Origin: Erysipelotrichaceae bacterium 66202529
GTDB lineage: Bacteria; Bacillota_I; Bacilli_A; Erysipelotrichales; Erysipelotrichaceae
DNA length: 64,000 nucleotides
Assembly: GCA_017161075.1 (NCBI GenBank)
Contig: CP046174.1
Location: forward strand, 1,302,001 to 1,366,000
Direction: 5' to 3'
A program made the translations under genes and the position numbers. How positions within the stretch are numbered: position 1 is the stretch's first letter; each line of letters starts with the position of its first letter. Below, piece after piece: positions 8,394 to 14,589 of the stretch. The notes below the pieces were generated by a model that worked only from the letters and a program-made list of their open reading frames with translations, ran no database searches and was not told the origin of the DNA.

Positions 8394-8410
8394 TTGAGAA
8401 TAATTCTTAA
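8394..8410 (+). promoter_or_regulatory. PerR/Fur-type operator candidate
   Basis: TTGAGAAT-A-ATTCTTAA is an 8-1-8 inverted repeat with one mismatch pair, close to the AT-rich PerR and Fur box pattern. It lies between the likely transcription start and the ribosome binding site of an oxygen/peroxide-detoxification type gene, a position suited to repression. Confidence 0.5.
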
Positions 8411-8429
8411 TATTAAAGGAGGAAATATT

Positions 8430-9053
8430 ATGGATCAAACAGCATTTTTCAAACTGAGTTACGGTTTATACATCATTTCAACTACATTTGAAGGAAAGGA
8501 TGCAGGCTGTGTTGCAAATACACTGCATCAGGTGACTTCTTCACCTGCACAGCTTGCAGTGACACTGAATAAGGATAACTATACCGAGCAGCTGATCGAG
8601 AAGTCAGGACGTTTCGCTGCCGTGGTACTGACAGAGTACTGCGATATGGATACGATTAAAAATTTTGGATTCTGTTCCAGCAGGGATAACGATAAATTCG
8701 AGAAATGTGTATATCAAAGGGATACACACGGTGTTCCATATCCAAAGGAGCATATGGCAGCACGCTACAGCTTGAGAGTTGTGCAGACACTGGATTTGGG
8801 AACACATGTTATGTTTGTTGGTGAAGTAGAGGAGGCCGAGGTGCTGAGTGAGGAAGAGGTTATGACCTATGCCTACTATCATCAGGTGAAAAACGGAGCA
8901 ACTCCGAAGAATGCGCCAAGCTATCAGGAAAAGAGTGAAAAAAGCGGCTGGAGATGTACAATTTGCGGTTACATCTATGAAGGAGATCCGCTTCCGGAAG
9001 ACTATGTATGTCCATTATGCGGAGCGCCGGCTGCTCTCTTTGAAAAGCTGTAA
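8430..9053 (+). CDS. flavin reductase-rubredoxin fusion (high-molecular-weight rubredoxin)
   Basis: A 207-residue protein. Residues 1-160 form a flavin reductase-like FMN-binding domain, with GCVANTLHQVTSSPAQLAVTL typical of the family. The C-terminus is a short rubredoxin with CTICGYIYEGD and CPLCGAP, giving four Cys ligands for one iron. Such proteins pass electrons from NAD(P)H to flavodiiron proteins or rubrerythrins in anaerobes during oxygen or peroxide stress. A reverse rubrerythrin at 41845 is a plausible partner. The start ATG 8430 has AAAGGAGG at ideal spacing; an upstream in-frame ATG at 8361 lies inside the promoter and is rejected. Confidence 0.88.
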   Translation: MDQTAFFKLSYGLYIISTTFEGKDAGCVANTLHQVTSSPAQLAVTLNKDNYTEQLIEKSGRFAAVVLTEYCDMDTIKNFGFCSSRDNDKFEKCVYQRDTHGVPYPKEHMAARYSLRVVQTLDLGTHVMFVGEVEEAEVLSEEEVMTYAYYHQVKNGATPKNAPSYQEKSEKSGWRCTICGYIYEGDPLPEDYVCPLCGAPAALFEKL

Positions 9054-9066
9054 CAGCTGGAATTGA

Positions 9067-9091
9067 ATTCGGTAAATGTAAAGAACCGAAT
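9067..9091 (+). terminator. hairpin downstream of rubredoxin fusion
   Basis: ATTCGGT and ACCGAAT pair perfectly around an 11-base loop, 14 bases after the stop codon. There is no T run, so this may be an RNA-stabilising stem rather than a terminator. Confidence 0.35.
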
Positions 9092-9224
9092 CAGTGATAA
9101 GGGAAAGGCTTTGCTTACGGTTTTCATACAAGCAGGATGTATGCAATTTCCTGCTTATTTGGAATAGCATATCCGTTCTCATGTGGATGATCAATCCAGG
9201 GCAGTGTGGATATTAGCTGAATAT

Positions 9225-9259
9225 AGAGTCTGTTCCTATATGAACCGGCTCTTTTTTTC
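9225..9259 (+). terminator. Rho-independent terminator
   Basis: AGAGTCTGTTC and GAACCGGCTCT form a stem with wobble and mismatch positions around a short loop, followed directly by seven T residues. It is the first good terminator after the rubredoxin fusion gene. Confidence 0.6.
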
Positions 9260-9635
9260 TATACAGGGAAGGCAAATCGCTATCCATCTATACAGTAGCA
9301 TTCCCATGTATCCTACTTGTATCCTGTAGCAGTAAGCTTACCTTTTTTATTTCCAGGGAAATGAGTGCTGTTTGCATGAGCTGTTATTTTTTAAAAGAAA
9401 AGTGCGGTTGGCTGTATTTTGAAATATATTATATGCGTATTGCTATGTACGAACTTCCTGTATACAGGTTAGATTAGGTGTATCCCGTCTTCTTTTCATA
9501 ATTTCCCTATATTATATAATGTTACAAGGATAGCGGCTTTTCTATTTACCGTGTTTCTGATACGTGATTGCTTTTGCATTTGCGATACCTTACATATATA
9601 AGGAAGAAATTCATACGTTGCAAAAACCGGCAAGA
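9260..9635. other. intergenic, nothing recognised
   Basis: This stretch is A+T rich. I saw no ORF with a ribosome binding site, no structured RNA and no repeats before the repeat tract at 9636. Confidence 0.35.
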
Positions 9636-9875
9636 GCAAATATTCCATAAACACAAATATTCATGAGATGCAAAAAGCTATATAAGAAATATCCATTTAA
9701 AGCAATATTTCATGAGAAGTAAAAAATTATATGAAGAAGAAATACTAAGAAAATAATTCATAAGAAAAAATAATTCATAAGGAAAGAAAAAGATATTCAT
9801 TAGAAAAAGTTACTCATTAGGAAATTATGCATTAGAAAAATATATTAAGTAGGGAAAGAATTCATAAAAGGAATA
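9636..9875. repeat. degenerate A+T-rich tandem repeat tract
   Basis: About a dozen imperfect units of 14-21 bases share the core AAAAAnnTATTCATnAGr. Clear copies are AAATATTCATGAG, AATAATTCATAAG (twice), GATATTCATTAG, GTTACTCATTAG and GAATTCATAAA. It is non-coding, A-rich on the plus strand, and resembles in style the tracts at 2562-2644 and 42550-42718 while differing in sequence. Confidence 0.55.
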
Positions 9876-9897
9876 ATAAAATATGGAGTAAAAATCT

Positions 9898-9957
9898 ATG
9901 AAAAAAAGAACACCTCACGATGCTCTTGATAATATGCTGGATGATGTCAGAAAATGA
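9898..9957 (+). CDS. possible 19-residue small protein
   Basis: ATG 9898 opens a frame reading MKKRTPHDALDNMLDDVRK and ending TGA at 9955-9957. GGAG lies 10 bases upstream, a little far. The peptide is charged and amphipathic-looking with no membrane segment. No promoter or terminator specific to it is obvious, and it ends three bases before the convergent transporter gene. I cannot assign a function. Confidence 0.25.
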   Translation: MKKRTPHDALDNMLDDVRK

Positions 9958-9960
9958 GAA

Positions 9961-11037
9961 TTACGATTTGTATATGGTAAGGATGCCGTTGTCATTTAAG
10001 TTTTGAAGTATCAGTATAAGGATTGGAAGGATGAAAATACCAAGAAAGCCGAACAGCTTCGCTCCCAAATACATACACAGCAGCATCAGCAGGGGATGCA
10101 AACCAATCTGTTTACCGACGATTTTCGGTTCGATAATATTGCGTATGACTGTTATGATAAGATACAGGATCAGCAGCCCGACACTCGTTTTTATCTGGTT
10201 ATTCAGAAAACAGATGAGAATCCAGGGAATCATGATACCACCGGTTCCAAGGACTGGCAGTACATCAAAAATGGCAATTAAGAAAGCGATGACCAGGGCA
10301 TTTTCAATTCCCAGAACATATAGACCTATGGTCAACTCCAGAAAGGTCAGCAGCATAATTTTCCCATAGGCAAGTGCAAAGCTCGCAATCGTATCCGTGA
10401 AGTAATGTCTGGCGGTGAATACGATCTGTGCCCCCTTTTCCGGTAACTGCCGTATGATAAAGGAAATGATACGCTGATAATCTGCATTAAAGAAAAAGGA
10501 GGAGATTATAGCGAAGAAGAAGGAGATAACAAGGTTAGGAAGGGAAGCGGCTGCGCCGGTAAACATAGATACCAGACTTTTTGATATCGAGGAAATGATA
10601 CTGTATAAGGAGCTTTGCAGACCATCCAGGAAGGACTGAATCGCCTGCGCACTGGTGATATCGACCTCCTTCCATACACTTTCCACATTTCCAAGCGTAT
10701 CGTTGAGAAACGGCTCCAGATTTTCCTGATACAGCCTTGGTATATTTTCTACAAAATCCTTTAGAAAGGCAAAGCCCTTCATGGAAAGCAGGGTCACAAA
10801 GACACCGATCGTTGTATAAAATAGCAGAATCACAATTGTAGACCACAGTCGTTCATGCCCGCCGCTCATCGCAGTCAGCTTTTTAATCAGCGGACGCAGC
10901 ATAAAGGCAATCAGAAAACCGATAAGAAAGGGCATAATGGCATATATGACATAGCGCAGAAAGACGTACAGCAATGTGATGATGATACAAATATAAACAA
11001 AATGAATGATAAAGGCTCTCTGTTTTTCGGTATTCAT
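9961..11037 (-). CDS. AI-2E family (PerM/YtvI-type) membrane transporter
   Basis: A 358-residue polytopic protein with about eight membrane segments: two N-terminal pairs, a polar stretch from about 95 to 150, then hydrophobic helices to the end. The conserved C-terminal region GTGGIMIPW...NIIEPKIVGKQIGLHPLLMLLCMYLGAKLFGFLGIF is diagnostic of the AI-2E/UPF0118 family. Members export small molecules such as autoinducer-2, or act in sodium/proton exchange; YtvI is linked to sporulation. The substrate cannot be told from sequence. AAAAAGGAGG precedes ATG 11037. It is the last gene of the minus-strand cluster starting at 13503. Confidence 0.82.
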   Translation of the reverse strand: MNTEKQRAFIIHFVYICIIITLLYVFLRYVIYAIMPFLIGFLIAFMLRPLIKKLTAMSGGHERLWSTIVILLFYTTIGVFVTLLSMKGFAFLKDFVENIPRLYQENLEPFLNDTLGNVESVWKEVDITSAQAIQSFLDGLQSSLYSIISSISKSLVSMFTGAAASLPNLVISFFFAIISSFFFNADYQRIISFIIRQLPEKGAQIVFTARHYFTDTIASFALAYGKIMLLTFLELTIGLYVLGIENALVIAFLIAIFDVLPVLGTGGIMIPWILICFLNNQIKTSVGLLILYLIITVIRNIIEPKIVGKQIGLHPLLMLLCMYLGAKLFGFLGIFILPILILILQNLNDNGILTIYKS

Positions 11038-11052
11038 AAGGATTCCTCCTTT

Positions 11053-11595
11053 TTATTTGTGTTCTTGAAACATGCGGAAATAGGTTGCCATATACATAAG
11101 AAAGCTCATCGCAAGTGCGGCACCGGTAACGAGCATGAGCAGGGTTGACCAGATTGTATTTTGTATCGGAAGCAGAAGCATTGCCGCCATGGCTACATAG
11201 AAGACTGCTGTGGATACCTTGCCAAACCATAAAGCACCATTCAGATAGCCGCCTTTGCGTGTTAGGCGCAGCCAGCAGATCAGCATGGATGCCTCTTTGA
11301 CCAGAAACAGCAGAAAGAGCCATATCATGTGATCTACACGAAACAGCAATGCCAGAAGCAGGGCAAGCTGCAGCAGCTTATCCGCTATCGGATCCAGCTT
11401 TTTCCCGAATTCAGATACCATATGAAATCTTCGGGCAATGAATCCGTCCAGAAAATCTGTGATACCGCATATGATAATCACAAGTGCGGCAGTTGCTTCC
11501 TGTCTGTTCAAATAACAGTATAGAAAAAAAGGAATGAGAAGTATGCGGATTCCTGTCAGAAGATTGGGAATCGTCAGGACATCGTTACGTTTCAT
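11053..11595 (-). CDS. CDP-alcohol phosphatidyltransferase (PgsA-like)
   Basis: A 180-residue membrane enzyme that transfers a phosphatidyl group from CDP-diacylglycerol to an alcohol, most probably glycerol-3-phosphate. The full signature DGxxARxxxxxxxxGxxxDxxxD is present in DGFIARRFHMVSEFGKKLD plus Asp at about residues 50-72. About five membrane segments are visible. The N-terminal TIPNLLTGIRILLIPFF is typical of PgsA. It overlaps the upstream membrane-protein gene by 4 bases. Cardiolipin synthase of the same superfamily is an alternative; I cannot exclude a second housekeeping pgsA elsewhere. Confidence 0.82.
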   Translation of the reverse strand: MKRNDVLTIPNLLTGIRILLIPFFLYCYLNRQEATAALVIIICGITDFLDGFIARRFHMVSEFGKKLDPIADKLLQLALLLALLFRVDHMIWLFLLFLVKEASMLICWLRLTRKGGYLNGALWFGKVSTAVFYVAMAAMLLLPIQNTIWSTLLMLVTGAALAMSFLMYMATYFRMFQEHK

Positions 11596-12404
11596 TTCTC
11601 ATCCTCCTTTTTCCGTCGTTCATTGATAATCGAAAACAGACGTTCTGCGTTGATACGCGATATGGCTTCAATTCTTGTCGGGAAAGCCTTTTGTAACCGG
11701 CTATGGGTGCGTTTACGTTTGTCGTGAAAACGGGAAATCCGCTCCCGCAGCTTATCAATATGCTCCAGCAGTATGTCATCCGCATTTGTGGAATCCAGAA
11801 CACGCGTCAGGGCATCGCTTAAACTATCCTGTAAAGACAAGATACTGGCATTGCTGAAATCCTGTCGCAGCTCGCGGATACTTTCTTCGATTTCCTGAAA
11901 ATCCTTGTTCTTGCGTAACAAGGCAAGCGCTGTTGTGAACAGGTCATAGCAAAAGCCGAGCACTGCCACCACGCATACGATGCTTTGAGACAGAGGGGAC
12001 AACAAATTCACAAGGTCTCTTACGGCCGGGTGCACAAGGTAGTAGACGACTAAAGCCATACACCCGAACAGCAGGGAATTTTTCAGGCAGACGCGCCCAT
12101 TGATATTAAACGGATACGTGGAATAATCCCACCACTTCGTATGAAAGAGAATCTCCATACCCCAGCTCGTTATATACTCTAATGCACTTGTCACGATCAT
12201 TCCCATAACAAACATAAGGGAGGCGCTGTAGCCGAAGGGATCCAGAATATGCAGAACCACGAGTGCACCACAGCCATAGATCGGACAATAGGGGCCGGCG
12301 AGAAAGCCGCGGTTGATAAATTTATGAGCAGGGATACTGCAGTAGATGCATTCACAGAGCCAGCCGAAAAAGCTGTACAGGAAAAAGTATAGTATGATTT
12401 CCAT
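11592..12404 (-). CDS. CmpB-like putative ABC transporter membrane protein
   Basis: A 270-residue protein with about five membrane segments in residues 1-165 and a charged, coiled-coil-like cytoplasmic tail to the end (about 170-270). The N-terminal FFLYSFFGWLCECIYCSI, the NRGFLAGPYCPIYGCGAL segment and the later WDYSTYPFNINGRVCLKNSLLFG match the family annotated as putative ABC-transporter type IV (CmpB). No ATPase is adjacent, and the true role of the family is not established. It overlaps the phosphatidyltransferase gene by 4 bases. Confidence 0.75.
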   Translation of the reverse strand: MEIILYFFLYSFFGWLCECIYCSIPAHKFINRGFLAGPYCPIYGCGALVVLHILDPFGYSASLMFVMGMIVTSALEYITSWGMEILFHTKWWDYSTYPFNINGRVCLKNSLLFGCMALVVYYLVHPAVRDLVNLLSPLSQSIVCVVAVLGFCYDLFTTALALLRKNKDFQEIEESIRELRQDFSNASILSLQDSLSDALTRVLDSTNADDILLEHIDKLRERISRFHDKRKRTHSRLQKAFPTRIEAISRINAERLFSIINERRKKEDEK

Positions 12405-12412
12405 AGCGTCCT

Positions 12413-13048
12413 TTAAAACTCCTGATATAAACGCACATCAGCGAAATCACGAATTGTCATGCGGGCATCGCTGTATTTGCGTTTTTCCTTGTCATTCACC
12501 ACGATGACATCAATTCCGGCATTCCGTGCTGCCATCACACCGTTTTCCGTATCCTCAAATACGATGCAATCCTCAGCCCTGAGCCTGATATTGTGCAATG
12601 CCTCCAGATACATTTGCGGATCCGGCTTGGAGCGCGTCACCTGCTGAGAGGTTACGACATAATCAAAATAGGATTCTATATGCTTTTCCTTTAATATATG
12701 GGAAACGATTTCCGTTGCATTGTTGGTGCAGAGACAGATTTTATAATTTTTCTGCTTCAGATATTGCAGGAAAATCAGCGCATCCTTTTTCAATGGGGCA
12801 TTGTCATAATGCTCCAGCAGAAAGTCGCTCACTCTGCGCACCAGCTCTTCTCCCTCAACTGGGTCATCCACCTCCTGCAAAATACGTGCTTCCATTTCCG
12901 CAAAGCTGCGTACTCTGGATTTTAGTATTTTCAGTATGAGTGTTTTCTGAACGGTTTTCAGCTCACTCAGTGCCTGCTTGAAATTTATATTTTCGTAGGT
13001 GTTGATCAGGGTTCCATCCATATCAAATAAGATTCCTTTTTTTATCAT
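12413..13048 (-). CDS. HAD-superfamily phosphatase (phosphoglucomutase/PGP-like)
   Basis: A 211-residue HAD hydrolase with motif I DMDGTL (nucleophile and acid Asp at 9 and 11), motif II in CTNN, motif III Lys in SKPDP and motif IV in FEDTENG. The helical cap lies between motifs I and II as in beta-phosphoglucomutase and phosphoglycolate phosphatase. The substrate is not predictable. It overlaps the marR gene by 4 bases and precedes the CmpB-like gene by 8, so it is part of the same unit. Confidence 0.8.
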   Translation of the reverse strand: MIKKGILFDMDGTLINTYENINFKQALSELKTVQKTLILKILKSRVRSFAEMEARILQEVDDPVEGEELVRRVSDFLLEHYDNAPLKKDALIFLQYLKQKNYKICLCTNNATEIVSHILKEKHIESYFDYVVTSQQVTRSKPDPQMYLEALHNIRLRAEDCIVFEDTENGVMAARNAGIDVIVVNDKEKRKYSDARMTIRDFADVRLYQEF

Positions 13049-13503
13049 CGAATGTTCTTCTCCTTTCCCATGATCGTATCCAGAAACTGATTCAGCTTTT
13101 CCAGTCCTTTGCCAATCATTTCCTTATCCTTATAATTGTATTGTTTCCACTGCTCCTCATAATGTATCTGCAGCTTACAAACGATTGCCTGCACACACTG
13201 CATTCCTTCCTCACTCAGTCTCAACTCGACACTGCGCTCATCCCGCTCACTTTTCCTGCGGTTGAGATAGCCATTTCGCTCCAGCCTTTTGCAGAGTGCG
13301 GACATATTGCCGGCATCGGTATGCAGGGCCTTTGCGACAGCCCCAATCGTGATACCTGGGTGCTGCTGTATATAAGAGAGCACGGAATACTGCATGTCTG
13401 TTATGTGATAGTGTTCATATTCATCCTTCAGATAGCGGGAGCGCTGAAACATCAGCTTCCGGTTCAGTTCTTCTATCTGTTGTTCATACAGTGTGATATC
13501 CAT
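13045..13503 (-). CDS. MarR-family transcriptional regulator
   Basis: A 152-residue winged-helix protein. The HTH lies at about 37-80 (TDMQYSVLSYIQQHPGIT, then AVAKALHTDAGNMSALCKRLE) and the wing carries SERDERSVELRLSEEG, the typical DxRxxxxxLTxxG pattern. It is the first gene of the minus-strand cluster and probably controls it and itself through the palindrome overlapping its -10. The ligand is unknown. It overlaps the HAD gene by 4 bases. Confidence 0.85.
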   Translation of the reverse strand: MDITLYEQQIEELNRKLMFQRSRYLKDEYEHYHITDMQYSVLSYIQQHPGITIGAVAKALHTDAGNMSALCKRLERNGYLNRRKSERDERSVELRLSEEGMQCVQAIVCKLQIHYEEQWKQYNYKDKEMIGKGLEKLNQFLDTIMGKEKNIR

Positions 13504-13523
13504 AGCGTCGCTTCCTTTCCTTT

Positions 13524-13550
13524 ATTATATGTGATTTACATATTTTACAA
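13524..13550 (-). promoter_or_regulatory. promoter with MarR operator
   Basis: On the minus strand TTGTAA (13545-13550) and TATAAT (13524-13529) are 15 bases apart. The 17-base inverted repeat ATATGT-GATTT-ACATAT at 13527-13543 covers the -10 and spacer, as expected for MarR autorepression. Confidence 0.55.
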
Positions 13551-13667
13551 CCGGCAGACAGTGATGTCAATGGGCTTTGGTATTGCAAGGAAGCCTGCAG
13601 ATAAATTTGTGAAAAATTTTCATTTTCCGTTAAATGAAAAAATCAATAAAATTATGTATGAAATCGC

Positions 13668-13695
13668 TTGCAAAAATCATAAAATAAGATACAAT
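13668..13695 (+). promoter_or_regulatory. promoter of leader ORF
   Basis: TTGCAA (13668-13673) and TACAAT (13690-13695) are 16 bases apart. The predicted transcript starts near 13702, about 35 bases before the small ORF. Confidence 0.6.
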
Positions 13696-13736
13696 ATAAC
13701 TATACTAGAAATGATGAAGGAAAGGGGCGATTGTCT

Positions 13737-13841
13737 ATGACAGCAAATCGAATCATGAAAAAACCTGACGTAGACAGAGCGTTTCCTGACGTACCGGATG
13801 AAGATGTACGTAGTTTCTTCGCGGCCTTAGAATGGATGTAA
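13737..13841 (+). CDS. 34-residue small protein, candidate leader peptide
   Basis: ATG 13737 to TAA 13839-13841 encodes 34 residues beginning MTANRIMKK and ending FFAALEWM; the middle is acidic with the PDV motif twice. AAAGGGG upstream can serve as ribosome binding site. The ORF has its own promoter, and a strong terminator overlaps its stop codon. The next genes are ankyrin and EF-G-like genes without an obvious promoter of their own. That order suggests a leader peptide controlling read-through, but a free-standing small protein is equally possible. A 9-base repeat CCTGACGTA and the pair ACGTAC/GTACGT in the coding part could form an alternative RNA structure. Confidence 0.55.
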   Translation: MTANRIMKKPDVDRAFPDVPDEDVRSFFAALEWM

Positions 13842-13869
13842 AGTGCGATTGCTTTGCGTCCGTTTTTTT
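13834..13869 (+). terminator. terminator/attenuator overlapping leader stop codon
   Basis: GGATGtAAAG (13834-13843) pairs with CTTTgCGTCC (13852-13861) around an 8-base loop, with one G-U pair and one internal mismatch, and is followed by G and seven T residues. The left arm includes the last two codons and stop codon of the 34-residue ORF, so a translating ribosome would block it. Confidence 0.65.
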
Positions 13870-13905
13870 ATTCAGATGATTCAGTAAACTAAAGGAGGAA
13901 TTAAA

Positions 13906-14577
13906 ATGGATCAGAAATTCAACAAAGCATTCTGGGATGCATGTGCAAACGGTGATTTTGCGACGGTATGTGCCGAAATCAAAAAGGGTGCTGACATCAA
14001 CTATCAGAACGGTGATGGAAGAACGGGTCTGATGCGTGCTGCAAAGCGTGATTACAAGGATATCGTAAGAGTGCTGCTGGATAATGGTGCAGAGGTAAAT
14101 CTGGAAGATAATAAAGGAAAGACAGCCATTATGGGCGCAGCCAAAAAAGGAAATAAAACTATCTGTAAGAAGCTGATCGAGGCCGGTGCAGATGTAAATA
14201 AATCAGACGATCGTGGAAGAACGGCACTGATGCGTGCGGCTTTTCTGGGACATGATCGCTGTGTTGAGGTGCTGCTGGATGCCGGTGCTGAAATCAATGC
14301 GCAGGATGAAGTGGGAAGAAGTGCGTTGATGGAGGCCTGTGTGGCATTTAAAAAGGATGTGATCCGTATGCTGATCGAACGGAATGCGGATGTGAATCTC
14401 TGTGATAACAATGGCTGTACGGCACTGATGCGTGCAGCATATGGCGGCTATGTAGGGCTTGTAGAGGATCTTCTGGCAAATGGTGCTGATAAGGATTTGA
14501 TCGATAAGGAAGGTCATAAGGCAGTTCACTATGTGCGGGAAGACTGTCTGGCTCAGCTGAAGCCGATTCTGAAGTAG
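13906..14577 (+). CDS. ankyrin-repeat protein
   Basis: A 223-residue soluble protein built of about six 33-residue ankyrin repeats, with consensus GRTALMRAAxxGxxxxVxxLLxxGADVNxxD repeated from residue 15 to near the end. There is no signal peptide. Such proteins bind partner proteins. ATG 13906 has AAAGGAGG. The EF-G-like gene begins 12 bases after its stop codon, so the two are co-transcribed and may work together, which is inference from position. Confidence 0.85.
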   Translation: MDQKFNKAFWDACANGDFATVCAEIKKGADINYQNGDGRTGLMRAAKRDYKDIVRVLLDNGAEVNLEDNKGKTAIMGAAKKGNKTICKKLIEAGADVNKSDDRGRTALMRAAFLGHDRCVEVLLDAGAEINAQDEVGRSALMEACVAFKKDVIRMLIERNADVNLCDNNGCTALMRAAYGGYVGLVEDLLANGADKDLIDKEGHKAVHYVREDCLAQLKPILK

Positions 14578-14589
14578 GAGGGTCGCTGT

